A stretch of DNA of 64,000 bases, taken from Methanobacterium_D oryzae. GTDB taxonomy: Archaea > Methanobacteriota > Methanobacteria > Methanobacteriales > Methanobacteriaceae. The DNA lies in contig NZ_JBNPXC010000002.1 in NCBI RefSeq assembly GCF_050433505.1, positions 1 through 64,000 of the forward strand. Reading direction: 5' to 3'. A program made the translations under genes and the position numbers. Under the pieces are notes generated by a model. That model was not told the DNA's origin and made no database searches. It worked only from the letters and a program-made list of their open reading frames with translations. Below, one piece after another: positions 53,490 to 61,977 of the stretch; the stretch's first letter is position 1, and each line of letters starts with the position of its first letter.

Positions 53490-54358
53490 TATTTTACCCT
53501 ACTTACCCTTCCTTTATCACCTTTATTGATTTCAATATATTTATTTTGATTTATAGAATCTTTTATTTTGCTGTAAAATGCTGTTGAAATTGTTATTCCA
53601 AGTATTGTAACTATTATAAAGAATATAGCCTGTCCTAATTCAATATTTACTCCATTTTGCATCATGAAATATATCATGGAAAGTATTGCAGTTCCAAGTA
53701 AAGATACTTTTATCAAGAATATGGAGGCAAGTACATATCCCCATTCTTTACCTTTAAATAAAAGCACTCCTGTAATTATTGCTGCGGGAACAACTACGCC
53801 TAAATCTAAAGCCTGAATTACAAGTGTTGTGTAACTTTCAAGTGAGGCTGGCGCAATTCCAGTTAATAAGGAATCAATAATCATTTTAAGCCACATTGCA
53901 GCAAGCATTAACCCTATAATTACCAGAAATACTGCAGTAACTTTATGGATTGTTCCTGGAGAGAAACTTTTTTTGATGGCTTTAATATCAAGTGAAAACA
54001 TTTCTCCAAGTAGTGTATATAGCGATATGGAAAATATGGCCACATATACAAGGAATAACTGATTGTAGGATGTTAAAAAAGACATTGATGCATAGGAATA
54101 TAGGAAGTAAAATATGGTTCCCATCCAAATCAAACGGCCTTTAAGGGAATCTTTATAGATTAAGTAAAGTGTTCCAATTAGTATTGGAATACAGATTACT
54201 AGTGTAACTAAATCTTGACCCATCATTTGGGCTGTACCAGAAATTGTGTCTCCTTTATAAAGTCCTTTCCAGAATAATCCGGATAAGGTTGCTATTAGTG
54301 CCAGAAATGCAATAGTTATTGAATTTGTATATATTATTTTTTTGTTCATTTTCTTCAT
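53489..54358 (-). CDS. Integral membrane protein, about eight TM segments
   Basis: Not recognised. 289 residues with eight hydrophobic segments (first at about 10-30, last at about 245-268) and charged tail KDSINQNKYIEINKGDKGRV. No transport or enzyme motif visible. It is the first gene of the MarR operon, so it may take part in the response to the compound sensed by MarR. Confidence 0.65.
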   Translation of the reverse strand: MKKMNKKIIYTNSITIAFLALIATLSGLFWKGLYKGDTISGTAQMMGQDLVTLVICIPILIGTLYLIYKDSLKGRLIWMGTIFYFLYSYASMSFLTSYNQLFLVYVAIFSISLYTLLGEMFSLDIKAIKKSFSPGTIHKVTAVFLVIIGLMLAAMWLKMIIDSLLTGIAPASLESYTTLVIQALDLGVVVPAAIITGVLLFKGKEWGYVLASIFLIKVSLLGTAILSMIYFMMQNGVNIELGQAIFFIIVTILGITISTAFYSKIKDSINQNKYIEINKGDKGRVSRVK

Positions 54359-54365
54359 CTCTAAA

Positions 54366-54400
<35 letters not shown>

Positions 54401-54513
54401 AATAGTGAAATCATAGAATATATATTTTTCGGTTGAATTTTCAAAATATATTAAATGCATCAGAAATAGACTTTATTTTTCTAAAAAGAAAATAAAAAGA
54501 AGTTATTAAATAT

Positions 54514-54717
54514 TTATCTTCTTTCCTGCCCCCATGCTTTTTGAACATCTACAGGAGAGTTAAAATTATCTGAAGGTAAATTTTCTATAGCTTGGATAAC
54601 ATTTTTATTTGCTTTGTTTTGCTTAGCTTTTTGTACTAAATCTTGTTTATTTGCTGGGTAACTTATTCCTTTTAAAGCTTTTTCAATTTCTACAGTCATT
54701 CCACCACGTTGAGCCAT
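54514..54717 (-). CDS. DUF2795 family protein
   Basis: 67 residues: VEIEKALKGISYPANKQDLV, KANKNVIQAIENLPSDNFNS and PVDVQKAWGQ match DUF2795 (L-GI-YPA-K-DLV... LP...SP-DV). Function is unknown. GAGGTGAT is just before the ATG. A single gene, divergent from the lipoprotein. Confidence 0.85.
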   Translation of the reverse strand: MAQRGGMTVEIEKALKGISYPANKQDLVQKAKQNKANKNVIQAIENLPSDNFNSPVDVQKAWGQERR

Positions 54718-55063
54718 ATTATCACCTCTTTTTTACATACGGTTATCTAGGATTAGATAACTTTAAAATTAATTCAGAATAGATATTAATTGAGTTAAAT
54801 ACAACTTAAAAAGCATTTCTAGCTTACAATTTTGTTTGAGTTATACTTTTGAAGTTCAAAATATAAAAAAGTTACTACCAATATATAAATAATTATTACT
54901 ATTGAAGAATAAATTAAAAATAGCTCTCTAAGAAAAATAAGAATGTATCAGACACCAAAATAGAAGATTTTATAGGGATATAAAATAAGAAGATTGGGAG
55001 AGTAGTAATAAAATAGAATTTGAAAAAGTCTAAATTTATTAAGTAAATAATGAGGAGATTAAT
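54718..55063. other. 346-base AT-rich divergent promoter region
   Basis: AT-rich, with TATA-like TATATAAATAATT (54879-54891). No open frame with a ribosome binding site, and no clear dyads. GAGGAG before 55064 serves the lipoprotein. Confidence 0.35.
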
Positions 55064-55249
55064 ATGAAGAAAATAGCTATAATATTGGCTTTAATGCTGG
55101 TTTTAGGGACAGTTATGGTTTCGGGATGCATAGAAATTCAGGGTATGGGTGGTGATGGAGAGAATCAAGACTCGGGACAAGATCAGGGACAAGATTCAGA
55201 TGGTGGAGGATCACAAGATGATGAATCAGGAAGTGGAGATGATAATTAA
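55064..55249 (+). CDS. Small secreted lipoprotein, Asp/Gln/Gly-rich
   Basis: 61 residues. The N terminus is a signal with lipobox VSGC (Cys22), typical of archaeal lipoproteins: MKKIAIILALMLVLGTVMVS. The mature part has no globular character (QDSGQDQGQDSDGG, acidic). It may be a surface decoration or a tether. GAGGAG precedes the ATG. It lies at the left edge of the signalling locus but a link is not shown. Confidence 0.65.
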   Translation: MKKIAIILALMLVLGTVMVSGCIEIQGMGGDGENQDSGQDQGQDSDGGGSQDDESGSGDDN

Positions 55250-55401
55250 AAATTGTAATATTTCTATCAAATTAAATGTGTTCTGATTTTATTGAAAAGT
55301 TATTTTTTGTTATATTTTAATTTACTTGATTTTATTCAAAGAAGAAAAAAATATCTATAATTAATTATAAAGATAATATTAATTTTATAATTATTTGGAG
55401 G

Positions 55402-55420
55402 ACGATAGTTCATCGTTTTA
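55402..55420 (+). terminator. Small hairpin followed by T run
   Basis: ACGAT/ATCGT (55402-55406 with 55412-55416) is followed by TTTTA. It lies between the lipoprotein and the first FHA gene and is weak. Confidence 0.3.
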
Positions 55421-55477
55421 ACTTATTTAAATTAATTCTTGTAGATAGAGGAATTTAATTTAATATGGCTGGTGTAA

Positions 55478-56017
55478 ATGTCAAGAATAAAAATAATATT
55501 AATATTTGCTATTTTAGCGATAGTAACTATCGTATCTATACTTATTTTCAGTGATTTATTTGTAAGCTGGTTTAAATTCCAATGGTTAGATCTTCTTTAT
55601 GCAGCAATAATGGCAATAATAGCCGGAATCATTATAGAATACTTCTATAGAAAATATTTACACAAATCAAAGTTTTTAAGAACAACAATTGTTAATAAAC
55701 CTCGAAAATTATTAGCAAAACTAGTTTTACCAGATAATAAAGAGTTTATTATAAACGAATATGAAAGAACTTTCGGCAGAGAAGACTTTGTAGGAACAAT
55801 AATAGTTGATGACCTTTTATTTTTGGGCAAACAACACTTTAAACTTACTTTGATGGATGATGGTTTCTATATTGAAGATCTGAACACTAAGAATGGTACA
55901 ATAGTAAATGGAGAAGAAATTAAAGGCATGGGAAAAATAAAACTTAGAAATCAAGATGAGATACTAGTTGCAAAAGTTTTAAAGCTAAAATATCTTGAAC
56001 AAGAGTCCTATGATTAA
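55478..56017 (+). CDS. Membrane-anchored FHA-domain protein 1
   Basis: 179 residues. N-terminal hydrophobic segments (about 5-25 and 40-58, with FKFQWLDLLYAAIMAIIAGI), then a cytoplasmic FHA domain at about 85-170: FGREDF near 95 (Arg for phosphothreonine binding), GKQHFKL in place of the SxxH core, and EDLNTKNGTIVNG. FHA domains bind phosphothreonine peptides. It shares about half of its residues with the second FHA protein at 59099, clearly a paralogue. It is probably a reader for the kinase at 59655. Confidence 0.85.
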   Translation: MSRIKIILIFAILAIVTIVSILIFSDLFVSWFKFQWLDLLYAAIMAIIAGIIIEYFYRKYLHKSKFLRTTIVNKPRKLLAKLVLPDNKEFIINEYERTFGREDFVGTIIVDDLLFLGKQHFKLTLMDDGFYIEDLNTKNGTIVNGEEIKGMGKIKLRNQDEILVAKVLKLKYLEQESYD

Positions 56018-56069
56018 AAATAATCAAATAATTGAGTGAAGCCAAAATCATGTTTTTAAAGGGATAAAT

Positions 56070-57149
56070 ATGAAATGCCAATATGGAGGATGCAATGAAG
56101 AAGTTTTTGAACAATCAGGTTTTTGTATTCTTCATATTGACCTTCCTGAAGATGAAAAAAGCGAGCGTTTCATAAGAATTAATGATTTAAAAAATGCAGC
56201 AATAGAAAACAAAAAAATAAAAGAAGATTTCAATTTTAAAGGAGTTAAATTAAATTCCGTTGATTTTAGCAACTTAAAAATTGACAAAGATTTAATTTTT
56301 GCTCATGCTATCATCAAAAAAGATTTTTATTGTAATAACACTGAAATAAAAGGGGATATTTGGTCTGATAACGTTAATATAGGAGAACATACATTTTTTG
56401 AACAATCTAATATAATTGGGAGTGTTTCTTTCTTTAGGGCTGAAATTGGAGGAAATATTAGCTTTGATAAGGCTAAAATTGGAAAATATGCATGGTTTGA
56501 AGGACTAAAAACTGAAGGGGAAGCTTCATTTAATCATGTTGAAATCAATGGAAGTCTATCCTTTAAAGAAGCCAAAATAATTGAAAATGTATCTTTTTAT
56601 GCTAGTCACATTGAAGGACATGCATGGTTTGATAATGCATATATTGGTGGAAATACATGGTTTGATTTTACTGAAATTAAAGGAGGCTTAAGTTTCAAAA
56701 ATACTAATTTTAGATCTCTAAAAGGTCAGGAAAAAGCATTTAGGAATGCTAAAATAATTTGGGAAAGATTAGGTGATAGGGAAAATGCTGATTATCATTT
56801 TTATCATGAAATGGAGGCAAAGAGAAAACAAAAACCGTTTTATGTTAAATATCCTGAGTTGATAGTACAATATCCTTTTGGATATGGTGCATATCCTTTT
56901 AGATTACTCACATCGTTTTTAATTATTCTTTTAGTATTTGCATTAATTTATTGGATTATAGATGGTAATTCTTTAAATTCACTTTTAGAAAAAATACGTT
57001 TCAGTTTTTTAGTTTTAATTATCCCTGCTTATGGGGTTATTTCTGCTAAATCAGATATTTACGGACTATTTACAATCTTCGAAGCTTTTATTGGAGCATT
57101 CACATGGCCAACATTCATTGTTACCTTTGCTAGAAAGTACATGCGATAA
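56070..57149 (+). CDS. Pentapeptide-repeat-like membrane protein with Cys/His knuckle
   Basis: 359 residues. N-terminal Cys3, Cys8, Cys19, His22 form a small putative metal knuckle. Residues about 45-225 are short repeats of the (A/N)xIxGxxxF type (for example IGGNISFDKAKIGKYAWFEG), giving a beta-helix reminiscent of pentapeptide-repeat proteins. A charged linker (WERLGDRENADYHFYHEMEA) follows, then three or four TM segments (about 275-352) ending TFARKYMR, similar in size to a two-TM ion-channel pore, though no selectivity filter is visible. Function unknown. It follows FHA 1 in the same orientation. Confidence 0.65.
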   Translation: MKCQYGGCNEEVFEQSGFCILHIDLPEDEKSERFIRINDLKNAAIENKKIKEDFNFKGVKLNSVDFSNLKIDKDLIFAHAIIKKDFYCNNTEIKGDIWSDNVNIGEHTFFEQSNIIGSVSFFRAEIGGNISFDKAKIGKYAWFEGLKTEGEASFNHVEINGSLSFKEAKIIENVSFYASHIEGHAWFDNAYIGGNTWFDFTEIKGGLSFKNTNFRSLKGQEKAFRNAKIIWERLGDRENADYHFYHEMEAKRKQKPFYVKYPELIVQYPFGYGAYPFRLLTSFLIILLVFALIYWIIDGNSLNSLLEKIRFSFLVLIIPAYGVISAKSDIYGLFTIFEAFIGAFTWPTFIVTFARKYMR

Positions 57150-57183
57150 ATTAAGGAGTTTAAAAAGATTATATTTTTTTGGT

Positions 57184-58746
57184 TTATATATGCAGGATTT
57201 GCTTCATGAATTCTTTATAACCGTCCCCATAACCATTTTTATACCCTTCAAGGTAATATTTTGTGTTTGTTTTTGTCTCTAAAACTGGTTTAATGCCCAT
57301 TATTGCACTCATAATTTCTTTAGAATCACTAATTGATTTTATTATAACTCCAGATGGTTCTCCCAAATAAGAATTACTATTGGGGTTTGATTTATCATCA
57401 AAAGCTCTATTTCTCATTTCTATTTCACCAGGATAAGCGTCACCATCATCCCCCATAATATTTTTTTTTGCAATTTTATTTTCATCTGTTTCTCCTGAAA
57501 CTTCATATCTCTTTCGGAAATCTGTCCAGTCATCTTCCAATTCTCTTTTTCCATCAGACTGCTCTAAAGTCAAGAAAAAATGTTGTGGATTGGAGTTTGG
57601 AAAGTATTTATTAAAAAAACTCTCATCTATATGCCAGATCAAAAGACCACTTGCAGGTAAATACTTATCATAACTCTTTTGTTGACGGTTTTCAACTAAA
57701 AAATACTCTTTTCCATCAGAACCTTTAACTTCCAATTTGTAAATTTTATTAGATTCAGTTATTGGAGGTATTTCATATTTTTCAGGTTCACCATCGATGA
57801 CTTCGGGTTCAGTCCATCCCATATACATTCTACACCATGCACCAGGTAAAGCAGGAGTTTTAGAATTGTTGTTACAACTACCAGCCGCCATTAAACACCA
57901 GCTTCCAATAATAGGGCCTCTAGGTTCATAATAAAGATCAGGTAATCCTAAAGCATGACCAACTTCATGGCAAAAAGTCCCTAAAGCATCTTCTGGAAAT
58001 TCTGGAATTATACAGTATCTATCCACTTTAACTCCATCTTGCAAGTGGATGGGTTCTTTTAATGTATCGAAATGGGGCCATATATGTTCCATTTGGGGAT
58101 TGTCTTCCTTAATTTTTGAATCTAAACCTTTTCTTGCATAAATAACTATTAAAATTTCTATTTTACCATCTTTAGAGTATTTAGAAAAGTCTTTAAATTT
58201 ATTATCAGTCTTAGCATTTAATATAGCTTCTTTTACTAGTTCTTGTGCTTTAGGATAATGTTTATTTACTCTTTCCTCATCAAAATATTCTTTTCTATCA
58301 TTTTTAGCAGCGTACCAGTTGCTGACATCTCCATCAATGTCTAATTTTCCATAAGAAGCTTGCAGATAATAATTCCTCAAACTTTTTTCCGATTCGTTAA
58401 AAAGAAAATCTTTAAAGTATTCTGGTTCTGTTTCATGTTGTTTGTCATTAAATTGAATCAGTAAAACTAAGGCATTTTTTTTCTCTTTACGATCCGTAAA
58501 TTGGTTTTTTGGAATGGAATAATCGATTTCATATTTTTTCAGTTTTTTATCTTCTTCCAACTTTTTTTCAAGATAATTAAATACATTAAGGGCTATTCCT
58601 CCTTCTTCTTCTAAATTTTCTGTTTCGCCCCTGTCAATTAATTCTCTGGTCTTTCTTATTTTTTCGTAAAGCGAAGGATCAATTATCCTATCTTGGGAAC
58701 TTTTTAACTTATTTTTCAAAATTAATTCCATATAACTCACTCTCAT
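57184..58746 (-). CDS. M6-type (immune inhibitor A-like) metalloprotease
   Basis: 520 residues (start 58746, or 58731 with GTGAG 4 bases upstream). The zinc site is complete: FCHEVGHALGLPDLYY near 258-273 (HExxHxxGxxD), and a Met-turn-like GSWCLMAAG follows. M6 features such as LVLLIQFNDKQ, SLRNYYLQASYGKLDIDGDV and LLIWHIDESF are present. Unlike secreted M6 enzymes, there is no signal peptide or TM, so it appears to stay in the cytoplasm. The last 23 residues (YLEGYKNGYGDGYKEF) repeat a Gly-Tyr motif found in the small protein at 58919. Confidence 0.85.
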   Translation of the reverse strand: MRVSYMELILKNKLKSSQDRIIDPSLYEKIRKTRELIDRGETENLEEEGGIALNVFNYLEKKLEEDKKLKKYEIDYSIPKNQFTDRKEKKNALVLLIQFNDKQHETEPEYFKDFLFNESEKSLRNYYLQASYGKLDIDGDVSNWYAAKNDRKEYFDEERVNKHYPKAQELVKEAILNAKTDNKFKDFSKYSKDGKIEILIVIYARKGLDSKIKEDNPQMEHIWPHFDTLKEPIHLQDGVKVDRYCIIPEFPEDALGTFCHEVGHALGLPDLYYEPRGPIIGSWCLMAAGSCNNNSKTPALPGAWCRMYMGWTEPEVIDGEPEKYEIPPITESNKIYKLEVKGSDGKEYFLVENRQQKSYDKYLPASGLLIWHIDESFFNKYFPNSNPQHFFLTLEQSDGKRELEDDWTDFRKRYEVSGETDENKIAKKNIMGDDGDAYPGEIEMRNRAFDDKSNPNSNSYLGEPSGVIIKSISDSKEIMSAIMGIKPVLETKTNTKYYLEGYKNGYGDGYKEFMKQILHI

Positions 58747-58887
58747 ACATATCCTTACTATAATATATTGTTATTAATTAAGTATATTTTATTATTAAAT
58801 TGATTTATTTTTACTTAACTTATTTTATTTATATAACTAGAAGTAAGTACTAACAACATATTTATTATATTAAAATTAAATAATATA

Positions 58888-58906
58888 TTATTATTTGAAA
58901 TAATAA
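58888..58906. promoter_or_regulatory. Palindrome before the small GY-repeat gene
   Basis: TTATTATT-TGA-AATAATAA is a perfect 8-3-8 dyad 13 bases before the start codon, between the divergent protease and small-protein genes. It is followed by GGGGGT, the ribosome binding site. It could be an operator controlling the small gene. Confidence 0.4.
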
Positions 58907-58918
58907 GGGGGTATATTA

Positions 58919-59074
58919 ATGGCTGAAGAAATGTCTGATATAGAAAAGGATAGTTATAGCGAAGGATATAAAAAAGGATATAGCGAGGGATTTAAAGCCG
59001 CAATGTCCTTAATGCAAGAACAGGCAGCAAAACAAATCGAAGAAGGTGCAATGCCAGTTTTTAGATGGCCTTAA
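58919..59074 (+). CDS. Small GY-repeat protein (51 aa)
   Basis: 51 residues from the ATG at 58919 with GGGGGT upstream. It starts MAEEMSDIEKDS and has YSEGYKKGYSEGFKAAMSLM, a GX3-type helical repeat, then EQAAKQIEEGAMPVFRWP. The repeat resembles the C-terminal YLEGYKNGYGDGYKEF of the neighbouring M6 protease and, more loosely, the GX3 motifs of Yae1- or FliH-type proteins. It may be a binding partner or substrate that packs against the protease tail. It stops 24 bases before FHA 2. Confidence 0.7.
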   Translation: MAEEMSDIEKDSYSEGYKKGYSEGFKAAMSLMQEQAAKQIEEGAMPVFRWP

Positions 59075-59098
59075 CATTTGAATTTATTATATAAAGAA

Positions 59099-59641
59099 AT
59101 GTCAAAAAATAAGCTGTTAATTGTAATCGCTATTACATTTATTTCTATAGTTATACTGCTATCTATAAATGAAGAATTTAATAATTGGCTTAAATTCCAA
59201 TGGTTAGATGTACTTATAGCTGCTGTTATGGCTATAATAGCTGGATTGATCATACAATCTTTTTATAGAAAATATTCCACTAAATCTAAAATGGAAAAGA
59301 CTACTATGGCTCCTCCCTCACAAATTAGAAAATATTGGGCAAAACTGGTTTTAAAAGACAAGCATGAATTTCTGATCAAAGAATACGAAAGAATTTTTGG
59401 AAGGGAAGATTTTTTAGGGATTACTTTAACAGATGATTTAATTTTCATTGGAAAAAAACATTTTAAAATAACTAAAGAGGATGATGGGTTCTATATTGAA
59501 GATTTAGGCACTAAAAATGGTACAATGCTTAATGGAAAAGAAATAAAGGAGTTAGGGAAAAGAAAATTACAGAATGGGGATGAAATATTAGTTGCTAAAA
59601 TATTAAATATTAAATATTATGAGGAAAATACAAATATGTAA
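59099..59641 (+). CDS. Membrane-anchored FHA-domain protein 2
   Basis: 180 residues from the ATG at 59099; a TTG at 59078 adds seven residues. Same layout as FHA 1: two TM segments (LKFQWLDVLIAAVMAIIAGL) and a cytoplasmic FHA domain with FGREDFLG, GKKHFKI and EDLGTKNGTMLNG. It overlaps no start but lies 13 bases before the kinase ATG, so it is cotranscribed with the kinase. It is probably a direct partner or substrate of the kinase. Confidence 0.85.
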   Translation: MSKNKLLIVIAITFISIVILLSINEEFNNWLKFQWLDVLIAAVMAIIAGLIIQSFYRKYSTKSKMEKTTMAPPSQIRKYWAKLVLKDKHEFLIKEYERIFGREDFLGITLTDDLIFIGKKHFKITKEDDGFYIEDLGTKNGTMLNGKEIKELGKRKLQNGDEILVAKILNIKYYEENTNM

Positions 59642-59654
59642 TAGAAGGGATTTT

Positions 59655-61946
59655 ATGGTAAAAATCTATGAGATTTTAAAATCCAGAAAATTAAAATTTT
59701 TTGGAATAGTTCTCTCTATTTTAATTTTAATTATGGCATTCCAAAACCCTGTTACTGCACAGGATAATCCAAAAGTTATTATTGATGATACTAAAACATT
59801 CGGCGATGCTTATGGTACTTATATTCTAGGATATTTTGGAATGTCCAGATTTACTACTTTACTGGAATCTAATGGATATAGTGTTTCAAAATTATCGGAT
59901 CGCCCCATAACTCCTCAAAAACTTGAAGGATATGATGTTTTAATAATAATGGCTCCTGGAAGTAATTACACAGATGAAGAAATTAACGCTATAAAACAGT
60001 TTGTAAATAATGGAGGGGGTTTATACTTAGTTGGTCAAGGATGGGGAGTAGAAGATGGTGATGACAATTTTTCCTTCAATAAAATCTCGAGAAGTTTTGG
60101 AGTAGATTTTGCAAGTCATATAATAGTATCAGATAATGAAAACTACTTAGTTTATCATCAATTTGTAAAAACCAATGATATTAAATCTCATCCTGTAACT
60201 GCAAACGTTCCTGAATTATATTACCTAATGGGAACTTACATTAAAAATCCTGGAAACTCAACAGTTTTAGCATATACATCTTCTAATTCATGGGCAGATA
60301 ATGGAGTTCTCACTAGTGAAGGATATTCTGTGCCTAATGATCAAAAAGAATCCAATGAACAAAAAGGCCCTCTTCCAGTTCTTTCAGTAATGGAATATGG
60401 TAAAGGAAAAATAGTATTTATGGGAGCTGCCGGGAGCTTCACCAATGCATGGATTTATCGAAGCAACGCATGGAAATTAGAATTAGATTCTATTAACTGG
60501 TTATCTGATCGGCCTGTTCCCTCAAATTATAAAACCAGTAGTTTAATCTCCTTCACCATTGCAGATATGCCCTATAGGATTTTAGGAACATTATTGTTAA
60601 CTATTGTTCTAATTTCAGGCTTATTTTATTTTATAAGAAATAATACGGAATTTAAAGGTTCAAGAACTGTAAAAACAATTAAAAATTGGAAATACATAAT
60701 TTTGTCAGTGATTACTGCATTTGCTGTTCTTGGAGGGGCTTTATTATTTATTCCAATTAATTTATTGCTGCTTGATAGTTCAACATTAGAGACCTATGAC
60801 CCTTATTCTGGTTATATCCTTATTATAACTGGTTTACTATTTTTAGCATTTAGTCTTCTTTTATTGTATAATATTGTCGCTAATAAGAGAATTGAAGTAA
60901 AATATTCTTATTTGAGCATGGGAATTATATTATTTTTTATTATCCTAATTTCAGTATTAGGTGGCCTATTCGCTTTCCTATACCTTCCTTTGTTCGGTCA
61001 GGTATTTGCTATAGGTAGTATAGTACTACTTGTTCCATTTATAATTAATTTATGGTTCAACAGAGCTTATGGTCCGGATCTAATAATAGAAGGAAAAGAA
61101 TTTGACCGGCTTAAAAAATTACCCGCAAAATCTTTGCCTTATGAACTTCATTCAGATTATAGTAACGATATATATATTGGAGAAGGTGGATTCGGGCGGG
61201 TTTATAAGGCAGTTAATAATGAAGGAAAAGATGTTGCATTAAAGATACCAAAAACTTTTGATAAGAGATCTGAAAAGATTTTCATCTCTGAAATTTCTAA
61301 CTGGGATCGTCTAAAGCATCCTAACATTGTCGAGCTATATGATTACAAAATACTTCCTATTCCATATGTAGAGATGGAATATTGTGAAAAACAATTAGAA
61401 AGAGGAAAGAAACCATTACAAGATGCAATTTCTATAGCTTATGATGTTGCTAAAGCGCTTCAGTACGCACATGAAAAAAATATAATTCATGGAGACATAA
61501 AACCCTCAAATATAATGATTAGCAAAGGAACTAACAAAATTTCTGATTGGGGTTTGAGTAAATTGACATCTGGAGAATCTATAACATTATCTGGCGCTAC
61601 ACCTCATTATGCAGCTCCAGAACAAATTTCAAGAGAGTTTGGTAAGGCAGATCAAAGAACAGATATTTACCAACTCGGAACTTTGTTATATGAGATGGTA
61701 ACTGGTCATTTACCATTTATAGGTGAAGTACCTCAAATTTATAATTCCATAATTACAACTGAGCCAGAAATTCCTTCAAAAACAAATCCTGATGCAAAAT
61801 TCTTAGATGAAATTATTATGAAATGTCTTAAAAAAGACAAAACTAAGCGATATTCATCAATGGCAGAATTACTTGGAGATTTGAGAAATAAATTAGATGT
61901 AGATGCATCTGATGATAAAACGGTGATTTTTAAAGATGAAGAATAA
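59655..61946 (+). CDS. Transmembrane Ser/Thr kinase with extracytoplasmic sensor domain
   Basis: 763 residues from the ATG at 59655 (GGGATTTT upstream; a longer frame from 59619 overlaps FHA 2). Signal/TM at about 10-32. An extracytoplasmic domain of about 260 residues follows: KVIIDDTKTFGDAYGTYILG, YDVLIIMAPGSNYTDEEINA and KGKIVFMGAAGSFTN resemble a class I glutamine amidotransferase/DUF4350-like fold without an obvious catalytic triad. Four TMs (about 305-470) lead to a C-terminal kinase: GEGGFGRVYKAV, VALKIPK, HGDIKPSN (HRD is HGD), SDWGLSKL (DFG is DWG) and AAPEQIS. All catalytic acids and the Lys are present. Confidence 0.87.
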   Translation: MVKIYEILKSRKLKFFGIVLSILILIMAFQNPVTAQDNPKVIIDDTKTFGDAYGTYILGYFGMSRFTTLLESNGYSVSKLSDRPITPQKLEGYDVLIIMAPGSNYTDEEINAIKQFVNNGGGLYLVGQGWGVEDGDDNFSFNKISRSFGVDFASHIIVSDNENYLVYHQFVKTNDIKSHPVTANVPELYYLMGTYIKNPGNSTVLAYTSSNSWADNGVLTSEGYSVPNDQKESNEQKGPLPVLSVMEYGKGKIVFMGAAGSFTNAWIYRSNAWKLELDSINWLSDRPVPSNYKTSSLISFTIADMPYRILGTLLLTIVLISGLFYFIRNNTEFKGSRTVKTIKNWKYIILSVITAFAVLGGALLFIPINLLLLDSSTLETYDPYSGYILIITGLLFLAFSLLLLYNIVANKRIEVKYSYLSMGIILFFIILISVLGGLFAFLYLPLFGQVFAIGSIVLLVPFIINLWFNRAYGPDLIIEGKEFDRLKKLPAKSLPYELHSDYSNDIYIGEGGFGRVYKAVNNEGKDVALKIPKTFDKRSEKIFISEISNWDRLKHPNIVELYDYKILPIPYVEMEYCEKQLERGKKPLQDAISIAYDVAKALQYAHEKNIIHGDIKPSNIMISKGTNKISDWGLSKLTSGESITLSGATPHYAAPEQISREFGKADQRTDIYQLGTLLYEMVTGHLPFIGEVPQIYNSIITTEPEIPSKTNPDAKFLDEIIMKCLKKDKTKRYSSMAELLGDLRNKLDVDASDDKTVIFKDEE

Positions 61947-61977
61947 TGAGAATACAATGGAATTATCTACTTAATCT

